DNA of 64,000 nucleotides from Blastomussa wellsi (Eukaryota; Cnidaria; Anthozoa; Scleractinia; Plerogyridae): NCBI GenBank assembly GCA_947652115.1, contig OX393561.1, positions 31,965,698 to 32,029,697 of the forward strand, read 5' to 3'. Shown piece by piece: positions 34,860 to 47,709 of this stretch (position 1 is its first letter; each line of letters starts with the position of its first letter). The notes under the pieces were generated by a model. It saw only the letters and a program-made list of their open reading frames with translations, ran no database searches and was not told where the DNA came from. The position numbers and the translations under genes were made by a program.

Positions 34860-36240
34860 CGAAAAGTATTGAAGGTAAACAGCTTTTCTTGACCGAGAGT
34901 TTCAAACAATAATTAAATTTATTTGCGGTTTTCGGAAGGCGCCACGGAGTCTACAGCAATATTTGGGAACTTTTCTTGCTTCAAACTTGAAAAAGTCTTA
35001 TCCAAACATCAATGTTTTGACTCTTCTTTTACAGTGAACTATCCATTAATGCAAAAGGTTAAACCCTGGCAAAGACTAAGCGGTAACGCAAGTTCTGGAG
35101 GGGCTTGGCAGTGTGCAACAATACCTTCAAATTTAGCAACTTTATCGTACTGCGACAAAGTCGGGGGAAAGCTTGAACAACGTTTGCACGTGTGTCCATT
35201 AAGGTGGCTCATCTCAGTTTTTCAGAACCACACCAACCCAACTTTAAAAAGCTAATACTTCACTGTCTTGAACCGGTTGGCCATTATTTTTGAACATTTA
35301 CTAGAGATTGAATAACGTATCCAAAAATATAGATTTCATTGGCATCGGTATTACCATAGCAACGAAACGATGACGTCATGGTTTCTGAAAATCGACATTT
35401 TTCTCGATATCGAGACCTAAACTTTTAAAGCGAGTCAAGGTCGCTTGTAGTATACATGTAGGTCTTCAACACTGCAAAGTTTGAAAAAATTCTATGAGAG
35501 CGTTTTTGAAAAAAAGCGAGTTGAATATTTTGCAGTCAAAATTTAAAAGTTCGACTCAGTATCTGTTAGTTCGTTGATTCCAGCGACTTCCTGCAGATTG
35601 AAACAATGCCCTTTCCATGTTTTATACCTTTGGCATAGAACAACTTTCCTGAAATGTTTCGTTCTAGTTTGCTTCACTAGATCTCTCTCTATGAACTCAA
35701 AAGTAATGTCTTTAATATTCACATTTTTCTTATAGAAGGAACGTCTTTGATATGGGAGCATCTATGTAAAAACTAGTCGATAGAATTTTTTTAAAATCTC
35801 TAGATCGAAAGTATAACATGTTATGTGCTTTCCCTGAAAATTTCAAAGGCATTGAACTATTTTAAGAGCGCGAAATAATTATAAAAATATAGGGTACCTT
35901 TGCATTTGTTACGGAAAGTTTCGTTATCAGATTTTTGTTGACAGCTGGTTTATTTCATAAGTTTCCCTTTTGTCTATATTCTACATATTTTAAACAAACA
36001 TTAAAGTTTACAGATTAGCGCCTTATAGCCTTAGTTCCTTAGTGGGTTAGAAGAGGACAGCCCACAACACATCATCCCAATAGTGCACTCTGCACTAAAA
36101 ACGATGATATCGATCTGTATCAACAGAAAACCGTCCATAAAGACTTGCCATTGATATCTTACCCTGATTCCGGCATTTTCTCTTTGTATTTACGTTATAT
36201 TTCTCAATCAAAGAGCCGCAAAGAGGCGACTTCCTTTGCT
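34860..36240. other. unassigned AT-rich intergenic stretch
   Basis: A block beginning GGTGGCTCATCTCAGTTTTTC at about 35,203 looks like a repeat end, but no partner is found in the window. I see no exon with good splice sites. Confidence 0.4.
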
Positions 36241-38300
36241 TTCGAAAAAGAGAAACATGGCACGAGTTCATACTACTCAAGATAAACAGAGCCCGTTTCC
36301 ACACAAAAATAATTGATCTGTAAATCAGGTCGGCAACGTTTTCAAAACAACCCATTTCCAAAGAAAAATTTTTTAACGATCCAAAAATCGATAACTTTCA
36401 GACTCAAGGTTTTGTAAGTAGTAACCGTATAAATTTTGTAAGCAATGTGAGTCAACAATGAAAAATAAAATAAAGTAAAAACAAGCTTTCAAACTTATAA
36501 TTAGACAATAGGGGCGCCAGAAAATATTAAAATAAATTTTCGGAGTCAAAACAATTATCAAATATAGTTATTTTGTATCAATCATTATTTTCCTAGCATT
36601 CTCAAACACTGCCGCAGTTACTCCGAATATTAATCCCTTCCTTTAACTTGATAAAACGCTTCTGAAGAGAAAAAGTCATGGCGTCGATGGTGTCCGTCTT
36701 AGAGAGAGTTGGCTGTTTACGTGAATACTGACGGAAAACAAATTTGATTGTGGATATTTCTATCTATTATTTTTGGGAAACAGCTCTTTTCAAAGACGTT
36801 GTTTTAGGTTTCCGACATTTACATGTCAATTATTTTTGCGTGGAAACTATTTTTACCTTCAGTAATTATCAACACGTTTCTTTTATATGCTGATTATTAA
36901 AAATTTGTTTTTAAAAGGTTGCGGGCGCCTTTTCAACAATTGGATCGTTAACAGCCTTCTTAGCAACGAATCTTTTCCTCTCTTTATCTGTTCTCCGGCG
37001 CAAACGTTGCTGGCTGGTAAAATGGTTCAGTATAAGTTTTCTCGTGGGAGTTGTCACTGAGAAAATACTACTTTTGCGCCGGCTGATTGAAACTCGGAAG
37101 GGCGACTGAAGAAACTGCTCGACGAAGGCTTGAGTCTCGTCGAGAAGAGTGCATGGATTTCAACGGTTTTCAGCGTCATTTCCTCGCGTTTGTTGTTTTC
37201 TCTAATTGCTGGCTGGGAAAAATTACGGATCATGTGCTGGCAAAAGGGAACAGACAAATTTTTTTCCCAGCAGCACTCAAGAACACTTCGAAATGTTTTA
37301 ATCAGTTAATATCATATTCTCATTCATTTGGATAAAAGAATACATGTTTCCACAGTTTGTTTGTTGGGTGCCCCTCTTTTTTAGTTGCTTTTGAAAGGTT
37401 TCTGATATTTAGATGTTAGCGAGAAAACTGTTTTAACCTTGAGTAGTTATGCTTGACCACATCATGTTATTTCGCTTCATTCCATGTCACTGGTGTGCAG
37501 CCTTTCTTTATTGATATGTTTTGGTTATTATAATGTTACTGAAAACGCACAATGTACCAAACATTTGAGGAAAATTGCCCAAAATGTGTTGTCATGTGAT
37601 GTGTAATTTGAAATTTTATTCTAAAAAGATACTCTATTAAGCTGTTATCAGTTTAACGCCAATTTTAGATGTCAACAACATGGGCCAAGAGGACAAGACG
37701 TTGGTGTAAAACCGTTAGACTGAATGTACGAAGTTTCCCGCTCTCTACGCGATTTTAATTTGAAGGACATGATGAATCCTTTTTTTGATCCAGGAGGGAT
37801 AGAGCTTTCCAATGATCCCGAATGATAGCGATTGGGTTAACGGAGCTTGAAATATGCGCGAAAACGCTTAGAAATTTCAGTCAAAAACTCAGAGAGAAAT
37901 GATAATATAGCCGTTACTTTTGAAAATGTTATGAAGTCCAGTATACAAAACGTCAAGTCGAGTAAATATGCGTTATTTTGGAATGTTTATCACCACGGTT
38001 GGTTTACGGATGGGGGCGTAAGGGTTTGCGGTGATGCGGTTTTGAGTTATTTTTGGTGCGGTTTTGCGGTAATTTTTATTGTAATTCGCGGTATTGCGGT
38101 TTTAAAACACTAAGCGGTTTGCGGTTATTACAACCTTTAAGTCGCGGTTTCGGTGAAAAAAGTGTCTGCGGTGATAACACTCTTTATAACGATCGGCATT
38201 TGGTTAGTAGTAAATAGGGTATAATAGTGAAGTACAATATACCGTTGGCGTTATGATCGTACGTTTAATATTAACGCACAATGTTATCAGAATTTAGTAT
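36240..38300 (+). repeat. left arm of large palindrome
   Basis: This arm is the inverse of 39,003-41,455 over almost its whole length. Landmarks: GAGAAACATGGCACGAGTTC at 36,250 against its inverse at about 41,430; the CCGCAAACCGC/GCGGTTTGCGG block at 38,115 and 39,180; GTTAATATTAAACGTACG at the inner end. An 88-codon frame at 37,847-38,113 is mirrored at 39,188-39,454 with one or two changes. Confidence 0.9.
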
Positions 38301-38800
38301 ATTCTCAGCTACGACTATTGCATTTCTAGCTTTTTGATTGGCTAAAAAACTCCGACTATGAGCCAATAGTCGGAGTTTTACGTCATATGGAAAACAGTGC
38401 GCCAAGTTTAAAAATTTTCCGCACGAAGTTTTTAACTTCAGCCCTCTATAATGGCCGACACTGGCAGGTTTCAGGAGCTGTCTCCAACAAAAATTCAAGA
38501 GATATGGTTTGAGAATTTACTAAAACAATTATTCCATTCGCCCTTGTTGGATATGAAGTGATTATAACCAACCACAGGCAGCCCAAGCTCACGTTGTGAT
38601 CAGGATCACATTGCAAAATAGCTGTCATGGCAAAAATATAAGAGTTTGTATGGGAATAATTTACAACACCTTTTAGCAAACCGAAATACTGACAAATCTT
38701 AAATAAAATTGCCTTACCTTTCTTTCACTGTGTTTTTATTCTTGTCTGAACGCTTATTTTGCCGATTCTTGGCCATTTAGGCGAGTTATCGCTTTGTGGG

Positions 38801-39000
38801 NNNNNNNNNNNNNNNNNNNNNNNNNNNNNNNNNNNNNNNNNNNNNNNNNNNNNNNNNNNNNNNNNNNNNNNNNNNNNNNNNNNNNNNNNNNNNNNNNNNN
38901 NNNNNNNNNNNNNNNNNNNNNNNNNNNNNNNNNNNNNNNNNNNNNNNNNNNNNNNNNNNNNNNNNNNNNNNNNNNNNNNNNNNNNNNNNNNNNNNNNNNN
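38801..39000. other. assembly gap of 200 N
   Basis: Exactly 200 undetermined bases at the centre of the palindrome. Spacer DNA on its left (38,300-38,800) includes a short inverted repeat AAAACTCCGACTATGAGCC / CCAATAGTCGGAGTTTT and a half copy of the AACAATTATT fold-back end near 38,523. Confidence 0.99.
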
Positions 39001-39002
39001 GA

Positions 39003-41455
39003 GATATATTCTGATAACATAGTGCGTTAATATTAAACGTACGATCATAATGCCAACGGTATATTGTACTTCACTATTATACTCTATTTACTACTAACCA
39101 AATGCCGATCGTTATAAAGAGTGTTATCACCGCAGACACTTTTTTCACCGAAACCGCGACTTAAAAATTGTAATAACCGCAAACCGCTTAGTGTTTTAAA
39201 ACCGCAATACCGCGAATTACAATAAAAATTACCGCAAAACCGCACCAAAAATAACTCAAAACCACATCACCGCAAACCCTTACGCCCCCATCCGTAAACC
39301 AACCGTGGTGATAAACATTCCAAAATAACGCATATTTACTCGACTTGACGTTTCGTATGCTCGACTTCATAACATTTTCAAAAGTAACGGCTATATTATC
39401 ATTTCTCTCTGAGTTTTTGACTGAAATTTCTAAGCGTTTTCGCGCATATTTCAAGCTCCATTAACCCAATCGCTATCATTCGGGATCATTGGAAAGCTCT
39501 AACCCTCCTGGATCAAAAAAAGGATTCGTCATTTCCTTCAAATTAAAATCGCGTAGAGAGCGGGAAACTTCGTACATTCAGTCTAACGGTTTTACACCAA
39601 CGTCTTGTCCTCTTGGCCCATGTTGTTGACATCTAAAATTGGCGTTAAACTGATAACAGCTTAATAGAGTAAGTATCTTTTTAGAATAAAATTTCAAATT
39701 ACACATCACATGACAACACATTTTGAGCAATTTTCCTCAAATGTTTGGTACATTGTGCGTTTTCAGTAACATTATAATAACCAAAACATATCAATAAAGA
39801 AAGGCTGCACACCAGTGACATGGAATGAAGCGAAATAACATGATGTGGTCAAGCCTAACTACTCAAGGTTAAAACAGTTTTCTCGCTAATATCTAAATAT
39901 CAGAAACCTTTCAAAAACAACTAAAAAAAAGGGGCACCCAACACACAAACTGTGGAAACATGCATTCTTTTATCCAAATGAATGAGAATATGATATTAAC
40001 TGATTAAAACATTTCGAAGTGTTCTTGAGTGCTGCTGGGAAAAAAAATTATCTGTTCCCTTTTGCCAGCACATGATCCGTAATTTTTCCCAGCCAGCAAT
40101 TAGAGAAAACAACAAACGCGAGGAAATGACACCGAAAACCGTTGAAATTCATGCACTCTTCTCGACGAGACTCAAGCCTTCGTCGAGCAGTTTCTCCAGT
40201 CGCCCTTCCGAGTTTCAATCAGCCGGCGCAAAAGTAGTATTTTCTCAGTGACAACTCCCACGAGAAAACTTATACTGAACCATTTTACCAGCCAGCAACG
40301 TTTGCGCTGGAGAACAGATAAAGAGAGGAAAAGATTCGTTGCTAAGAAGGCTGTTAACGATCCAATTGTTGAAAAGGCGCCCGCAACCTTTTAAAAACAA
40401 ATTTTTAATAATCAGCATATAGAAGAAACGTGCTGATAATTACTCAAGGAAAAAACAGTTTCCACGCAAAAATAATTGGCATGTAAATGTCGGAAACCTA
40501 AAACGTCTTTGAAAAGAGCTGTTTTCCAAAAATAATAGATAGAAATATCCACAATCAAATTTGTTTTCCGTCAGTATTCACGTAAACAGCCAACTCTCTC
40601 TAAGACGGACACCATCGACGCAATGACTTTTTCTCTTCAGAAGCGTTTTATAAAGTTAAAGGAAGGGATGAATATTCGGAATAACTGTGGCATTGTTCAG
40701 CAGTGTTTGAGAATGCAAGGAAAATAATGATTCGTACAAAATAACTAATATTTGATAATTGTTTTGACTCCGAAAATTTATTTTAAAATTTTAAAATGAA
40801 ATTTTCGTTTTTTCTTCGGTTCACATATTTCAACACGGATCAACGAGGTGTAAGAACTGCTTGAACTGACTGAACCCAGCGTCAAACCCAAAGAAAGTTT
40901 TTTTAAGGAACAGTAACTCTATGAAAATTCAATCTGGCTTCCAAGGTGACCAAAGATTTTGTGACCAGTCAGTATAGCTGCAATGGATTTTAAAAATAAA
41001 ACCGCCGTCTTTTAAGACATTTTTTTAATTTGCCTCTTCAGCAACGTTTATAAAATTAACGGATTATTTGGAGTAACTGTGGCGGTGTTCAGCAGTGTTT
41101 GAGAATGTAAGGAAAATAATGATTGATACAAAATAACTATATTTGATAATTGTTTTGACTCCGAAAATTTATTTTAATATTTTCTGGCGCCCCTATTGTC
41201 TAATTATAAGTTTGAAAGCTTGTTTTTACTTTATTTTATTTTTCATTGTTGACTCACATTGCTTACAAAATTTATATCGTTACTACTTACAAAACCTTAA
41301 GTCTGAAAGTTATCGATTTTTGGATCGTTAAAAAATTCTTCTTTTGAAATGGGTTGTTTTGAAAACGTTGCCGACCTGATTTACATATCAATCATTTTTG
41401 TGTGGAAGCGGCCTCTGTTTATCTTGAGTAGTATGAACTCGTGTCATGTTTCTCA
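39003..41455 (-). repeat. right arm of large palindrome, with internal tandem duplication
   Basis: Inverse of 36,240-38,300. It is about 390 bp longer than the left arm because a segment with the word GTTCAGCAGTGTTTGAGAATG occurs twice, at about 40,695 and 41,085, each followed by an ACAAAATAACTA block. Confidence 0.88.
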
Positions 41456-41619
41456 ATAAGTAGATTTGTTTTTAAAACTTCCCTGGTGCCAGTAGTATCT
41501 TGAAAAAGGTTTTATTGACAGAACAGCTTTTTTTAACGTGCAGACTGTTTTGGTTTTCAATAATTGTAAGACAATTGTCAATAATTGGATCGTCAACAGC
41601 CTTCTTAACAGCTCTTTTA

Positions 41620-41850
41620 ACTGTTTATGAAGGGTTCCGACATTTAGACAGTAGCCAGAAAACTATTTAAATATTGAGTAGTTATTCCGGACCACATCAT
41701 GTTATTTCGCTTCATTCCATGTCACTGGTGTGCAGCCTTTCTTTATTGATATGTTTTGGTTATTATAATGTTACTGAAAACGCAAACATTTGATGGAAAA
41801 TTACTCGAAATTGGTTGTCATGTAATGTGTAATTTGAAATTAAACGTTAT
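41620..41850 (+). repeat. third, partial copy of the palindrome unit
   Basis: CACATCATGTTATTTCGCTT and the following TTGATATGTTTTGGTTATT block match 37,455-37,540 in the same orientation as the left arm. A short deletion removes part of the ACAATGTACCAAACATTTG region. Confidence 0.85.
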
Positions 41851-42221
41851 ACCTATAACTGGAAGAAACACCGCAACTTACATTTCCGAGTTAAAAGAAA
41901 AAATATTGTCAGATAGGAACAAAGTAGTGTTAGCAAAGTAAAGGAACAGGAATTTGGCCAAGCACATTTGTCGCTAATAAACAAGTGTCTGACAAATAGT
42001 GATAGTAGAAATAAGGACGGGAAAATTAAACAACATCTCACTGATCTGTTTACAGATCAACTTAAAATATGCACTATCCCTGTGGGAAGTTAGAAAATTA
42101 AAGCGCACGCCAGACAGTCAACAATTTTGTAGTCATTGTAACGATATTAACGTATAGGAATGCTTTTATCGCCACCTCGCGCAAACGCATAAATTAAACG
42201 AGGCCTATAGGTCCAAAAGGG

Positions 42222-42227
42222 TATAAA
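42222..42227 (+). promoter_or_regulatory. TATA box of the cysteine-rich peptide gene
   Basis: TATAAA lies about 95 nt before the first intron donor (42,318) and would place transcription start near 42,250, just ahead of a short 5' UTR exon. Confidence 0.6.
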
Positions 42228-42526
42228 TTTAAGCGTCTCTTGCAGTCTTAGTCAGTACTTGCAGAAGGTATTAGCAGTCGCGCTCTGATCTCACTGTGAT
42301 CTCTCAGAAGTTACTAGGTAAGAAATGATGCAATTCCTTGAGTATTTTGAGCTACTGGAAGCCTGACTGAAATGTTCCTTGGATAACATGGGAGAACTCG
42401 AACCATTTGTTTTCTTTTCCCAAGGAAAGCTTATCTTATAAGTACACACGATCAGTCCATGACAGAGATCAACAAAGTTTATTCCATTAAAATACCAACT
42501 GTTTCAATTTCTGTTGCAGTTCAAAT

Positions 42527-42889
42527 ATGGATTTCAAATTTCAAGTGTGCCTGTTGTTGGTAATTTTGGGGACCATTTATGTGCAGGATGGTGAGTGTGC
42601 CTGATCGTTCCTATGTTAACTGCTGGGATTTTCACATTTTATACATGAACCGAGTTGAGCATAACAAAAAGCAATATCACACGCATGTCACGCATGCATT
42701 TTTTAGGCACTAATGTCTTTTTCAGTTGGCTAACACGCGCTAAACAATTTTATTCTGCTTTCAGGTACCGCCTGTCCGAGTCCGACGGCCTTCTGTGGTA
42801 ATGGCTTTTGTCCACAAGGATCTACATTCTGCGGGTACGACAATGCAAAGTGTGGAGATTACCCATGGATGTGCTGTTGCTACGACTGA
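42527..42889 (+). CDS. small secreted peptide with eight cysteines
   Basis: A complete small gene. A 5' UTR exon ends at 42317; coding parts are 42527-42590 and 42765-42889; a 3' UTR exon starts at 43308. All borders are GT/AG with good pyrimidine tracts. The product has 62 residues: a hydrophobic secretion signal of about 20 residues encoded by the first coding exon, then a mature part whose eight cysteines follow C-x6-C-x4-C-x6-C-x6-C-x6-CCC. This suits four disulfides and secretion. The exon plan, signal on one exon and the cysteine domain on the next, is usual for cnidarian secreted peptides. Small eight-cysteine secreted proteins are known from corals, and some are thought to be toxins, but I cannot place this one in a named family and do not assert toxicity. 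The last intron begins only 4 nt after the stop, too close to trigger nonsense-mediated decay. Confidence 0.85.
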
Positions 42890-43307
42890 GTAGGTATGAA
42901 ACACATCATAATTGTAATCCCGGTCCGTCCGTAACATTTTCGTCTCATCTGCCTAGAAAGTAAAATTTCCGTGTCATCATGAACGTTTTTTCTTTTTTAA
43001 GCTAACTATAATGAAGCGCAAGCGGATACGACATGCAGATTCTTAGACTCCCTTGTCGTTTTTCTTTCACTTTCAATGAAATATAATAAACATGATGTTC
43101 TTCGCATACTTGCAGAAAATGAAACCGCGACGCAGGAAAACCGTATTTCTTACCATTCTTGCGAAATAAAGAGTAGCTACTTAACTCGTAATATGTAACG
43201 CACAGTAAAAGCAAAGCTGTTACTGACATCGTGATACGCGGCAACATAGGTTTAAGCTACCTAGAACAGTTTCTGAGTAACTCAAAAATTTTCTTTTTCT
43301 TTTCCAG

Positions 43308-43455
43308 TTAACGCCAGCCGGACCCTACTGATGGCGGCAATGATGACAGCTTTAGCTTTGAAATAAAATTAAAAATTAAGGGAACATTATTATGATAGTG
43401 GGTGTAATGTAAGCATTGTGAGCTTTAGGACAAATAAAGGCTGAATCATCCAGAA
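43308..43455 (+). promoter_or_regulatory. 3' UTR exon and polyadenylation signal of the peptide gene
   Basis: The acceptor TTTTCCAG ends at 43307. AATAAA occurs at 43,433-43,438 and an earlier one near 43,363. Cleavage is expected near 43,455. Confidence 0.65.
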
Positions 43456-43894
43456 ATGTATGATTGTTTCTGCTATTTTATTCATACTTGAAGGAAAGAT
43501 ATACCGTATTTAAAATTATAATATCATATTATATGATAACTAAGATATAACGCGCGCTTTGATTGGTTACGCGTCTTGTCCCCTTCCTGACATGGCAGCA
43601 CTACGCTGGACTACGCGTGAGAAAAAAAGAATTTCGCCAGTGTGTGAAGATTGGAAACTTGCAAATTCTCCGTGCAGTACTTTAGGGACCGTTCGTTTAT
43701 TATAAAATTATTTCTTAGGAAAATTATACCCCCATTCTCGATTCTAATTTTAAAAATGTATCCCCACCCCACACACACACGAAAATACGTTTTTGTATCC
43801 TGTTTATTTAATATCGTGTTTATCTTTTCTCTCGTACATTGCCTACATTTTTTATCTTGTTTATAATAGGTTTAGCCCTGGCATGGGTATACAC

Positions 43895-44285
43895 ATTTAA
43901 TATGGCGACTACCCAATAAGACGGAGATATCTCTGAAACCACGACGGCAACGTCAACGAGAACGTCGCTAAACAAAAGATTTAATGAGCAGTACAATAGC
44001 TGTGCACGGGCGTTATAATTCTTTGTACATTTCTTTGCCGTCCTCTTCAAAACAACAACGTGAAATGACCAATTTCTGAGTACTTTGGAAAACGTGAACC
44101 TCTACTGCTAAATTTTCATTTTTCTGTTTTAAAATAACCGCCGTCCTTATATTTTCTACATGAACTACGTTTGAAAGCGATAGATGCACCGAATAGATCA
44201 AGGTAATTGCGAGATTCGTGCGTAAAATATAAATTCATTTTTAAGCAGGCGTCGTCCTAGCCGTCGCCGTCCTCATTGCTTAAGC
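43895..44285. repeat. inverted-repeat element, loosely paired ends
   Basis: A left block with ACCACGACGGCAACGTCAACG and a right block with GCAGGCGTCGTCCTAGCCG then CTTAAGCTCCCTAATAT look like ends of a MITE. The inner text is AT-rich and non-coding. Confidence 0.4.
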
Positions 44286-44289
44286 TCCC

Positions 44290-45705
44290 TAATATATTCG
44301 TATTCTCCGACGGCCCTGGGGCGAGAGCCTTCTGAACATGAATGCGAGGCTAATGCGGGGAACTTCGCTAGGAAATGCAAAGAAACATGATGAAAATTAC
44401 AGCTCGGGTGCCGGAAAACCAAAGAAGCATTGAAACTTGCAAGGCTCTGGAGTTTGTAAGTGATCTGCAGGTTAGAGGAATACCTTAATTAAGCGAACAT
44501 GCAAAAAGATTTGGTAGGAGTGATCGAGAAGATTCACAGATTAATTGATCTGACAGGAGATTGCGAGTCAGTCGGGAGTCGATACCTCCAATCTGCAGCG
44601 AAATACTGTTTAATTATTTGTCAAAAAAAATTGCTGAACTGATTCTGTTTAGTCTTTGATGACAATCTGATTTCGCTTTCACCAAAAGGGGGGAAATACT
44701 GGAGAAACTACAAGTACAGCCTTCTCAAAAAGATTTGTAGGAGCAGGTCATTGTGAAGGTGGAGGCGGTTTTGGGTGCCAAAGGCACGCAGGCGAGCGGA
44801 AAATTTGGAGAATTACACAACAAAAGAGAAAGTAAAAACACACATCAACCCTTCGCTTGGCCTTTTTTAATTTTACTCTTAACACATCATTCATCATTTT
44901 TGTAAAAATAACTCGAATTAGTTTTGTAATATTTATTTTTACAATTTATTTCAAAACTACTTAATTTATTCTATTCACACAAGTACGCGTGCACGTGCAC
45001 AAGCAACGAAAAACAATGTGAAAGACTGCGCTATTATTCAAAAGAAAAAACACACTTACCTTCCTTCCTTTTTTCTTTAGAAAAGTACGAAGTTATCTGT
45101 GAACTCGGTGCAGCTTTTCGCTTTCGATTCTCTGCCATTTTCGTTTCAAAGAGTGAAAATTTCTTGTCAACTACACTGTGCCGTAAATTACACAATGAAT
45201 CCGGATAAATTACCTTCCGATTGCCAGTCAAATGATTGACGTGAGAGCGACATTTTTTCCGATACTTCGTTAAAAGCGATGAATGTTTCCGCTTTCGGAC
45301 TTGAAGAAGATCGGATTTTAGAGTAGACGTTTGTGTTTAAGATAGCGGGAAGTGAGTACGGATAATGCATGCTATTAGAACAACCATTTTAATTTTATTT
45401 TTGGGCGTTCTTTCTGCTTTTTTTCCTTGTCAGTAACAAAACAAAAATATTGTATTTTCCGTCTGGATTGGAGACGGTCAAACCTCGAGATGAGGCGGCA
45501 CGTTGAGCCGGCAGCCGGCCGGTTTTGAGAAGGCTGCAAGTAAATATATTTCTCACTCGCCGGCACATTTCTTTGATCGCTAAACTGACCACATTCGCGT
45601 TCAGCCAAAAACATCAAACCTTCGGTCCAAAAACAAGCTTTTCATTTTACTTTAGCGAAATGGTGTCCATAGTTTGAAGTTCATTTAATTTTCTCCCTGC
45701 AAATA
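44290..45705. other. unassigned stretch with one possible minus-strand exon
   Basis: On the minus strand, about 45,140-45,062, an ATG-started segment reading MAENRKRKAAPSSQITSYF ends at a strong donor, AAGGTAAGTGTG. It could be the first coding exon of a lost gene or of a transposon. No second exon was found downstream on that strand. Confidence 0.25.
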
Positions 45706-45961
45706 GGCTACGTCCACACTAATCCGGATAAATTTGAAAACGCAACGTTCGTCACCGAAAACGGAACTTTTTGAAAACGCTCTCCAAGGTGGATAAATTT
45801 GAAAACGCTGGCTAGGTGTGTTAGTGTGGACGGCGAAAGCGGAACTTTCTGAAAACGCTGACATCAAACCAATCGAATAACGTTGCTCGGACAATGTGGG
45901 CATGTTCTTGCATGTATTAAGCGTTTCTTGCGAGGCAGCGTTTCAAAATCGATGGCGAAAC
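45706..45961. repeat. MITE, family C, right-truncated
   Basis: It begins GGCTACGTCCACACTAATCC and runs through GAAAACGGAACTTTTTG to AAATCGATGGCGAAAC, then stops abruptly and unrelated sequence follows. Confidence 0.8.
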
Positions 45962-46440
45962 TCAATGAATCAACACATTTTTTTCAGAACTCTACATTGT
46001 GTAGGCATCTAGGAGTACATATTTTGGGGAAGATGCAAACCCTTGTGAAGATTCTTGTGATGTTTGCACAGAACAACCTTTAGGGGAGGAAATACAAAGT
46101 GACAAGACAGAACTAGCTAAAACTGGCATCCACTGTCTGATAGAAATGCAACCCCTTGGGAAGGTCACTGTTACTTTGCTGTCTCAGGCTTTAATGGGAT
46201 CTGTGTCAGCCGAGATTCTAACCACTGGTTTAGACAAACTTATCAGTTATGGCAAGGGCAAGGGCAAGGGCAAAGGATCTTTGGTAGGAAGAAATGGAAG
46301 AAAGCGGTTGGTAAAATTTATATACTGCCTTATTCTTAAAGGTTTCCTCAAAGAGAAAATAGATGGAGGGTCCAATGCAAAAATTTTACTAACTGTAGGT
46401 GATGTCAATGATGTACTGTCTGGTACCTGTAAGGGTAGCA

Positions 46441-47709
46441 TTATTGTCTAAAGAGAGGGGCAATATGTGAATCAGTCTTGACTGTGGAGATACTTGTATC
46501 AGCAATGCTTTCAATACTGGGAATGCTAATTTTAACATTCTGCTGAACACAATAATCTGCATTTGACAACCACTGGTTACATTCTTTTTCAGTGATGTCA
46601 CAAACAGGTTTTTCATGTGCTGGAGTCTTGTTCAATCCCGTCATCTAGCAAAGTGAGAATGTACCTTTTTAGGAACCTTTTCCAATTGTACACTTGTACC
46701 ATCCCACTCAACCACATTGTCTTGGCTTTGAAGAGAAGTCTCGGGTGTACCAAACAAATCTTCAATGCCAGAGATATTTGGGTTCAGCAATCCCCGAACA
46801 GTGAAGTTCCACATTTTCACCTTAGGCAGCTTGAACAATCTATGGTGCCTTTGATATCCTCTATGAATGTTTACATTGTCTAGAAGTAAAAAAAAGTGGT
46901 GTCTCAGTTGGTATATTCGAGTGTAGTTTTACAAACTTGGCTTTGTTGTAACTATCAAGAAAAGATGTAAGGGTATTCCAATGCAGGGTCAATCCAATTT
47001 TATTCAGCATATTTACCATTCGTGTTCCTGCTCCATACGCAGCCAACAGGATGGTAAATACTAACGTGACATCATTTTTACACTTGTTGTTTCTTAGGCT
47101 CATTGGCAAACTTAGTGAGTGAAGTGCACCTTTCTCCTTCCTTCTATCATCAGTGGGGAAGAGAGTGTTCACAATGTTAAAGAGGAAAGGAAACCTCTCG
47201 GCAACATTGTTCACAAGACCAACAAAGATCTCTTCATTGACACTAACTTCCTCTGCACTTCTCAATCCAAAATTTAAACTTTTGGACAACATCTCTACCT
47301 CTTCTGTAAGTTTAGCTTTTTCTGAGTGAGAGAGTGTGGAGTTATTTTTGCTTGCCAGAAATTAAATTTCACGCTCATAGAGTTTGTCAAGTAATGTTAA
47401 ATGGGTCGAAAGCAAATCCAACTTTCTCCTGTAAGCCAGTAAAAGTGCTTCTATGCTACCAGTCTCGTCAACACTCACCCTGGCAATAATATCGTCTAGA
47501 AGTTCTCTACCTCTTCTTCTGGAATCAACAATAAGGGCTTGGATGTTTGCTATTTCACTATCGGCATCCAAGGTAACTACTTCAGGGTTGTCTTCTTTAT
47601 GTTCAAAAGAAATTGCTTTTCTAATGTTATCATAAGCACTTCTTCTATTTAATGATGCAGAGGGAAATGACGCGGAGTTGTACTTTATCAAAAATTGGCG
47701 ACCTATCAC
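46441..47709 (-). pseudogene. decayed transposase-like gene
   Basis: Read on the minus strand from 47,709, a frame starting near KYNSASFPSASLNRRSAYDN runs through one in-frame TAA (about 47,362) into a frame with SEKAKLTEEVEMLSKSLNFG and NDVTLVFTILLAAYGAGTRM, ending at 46,861. It then resumes in other frames with KMWNFTVRGLLNPNISGIED and KPVCDITEKECNQWLSNADY. One nonsense change and at least two frameshifts make it dead. The protein does not match a family I can name with confidence; the general look recalls large uncharacterised transposon proteins of corals. The 5' end runs into the reverse transcriptase fragment starting near 47,690. Confidence 0.5.

Noticed and set aside
38725..39048. Open frames crossing the run of N
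   Set aside because: They consist almost entirely of undetermined bases.
37847..39454. A conserved 88-codon frame present in both palindrome arms
   Set aside because: Its near identity in both arms follows from the inverted duplication, and the reading includes GCGGT repeat words; there is no independent sign of coding.
44290..45705. Minus-strand MAENRKRKAAPSSQ segment as a real gene
   Set aside because: There is a good donor but no downstream exon, so it is kept only as a possible exon inside an unassigned stretch.
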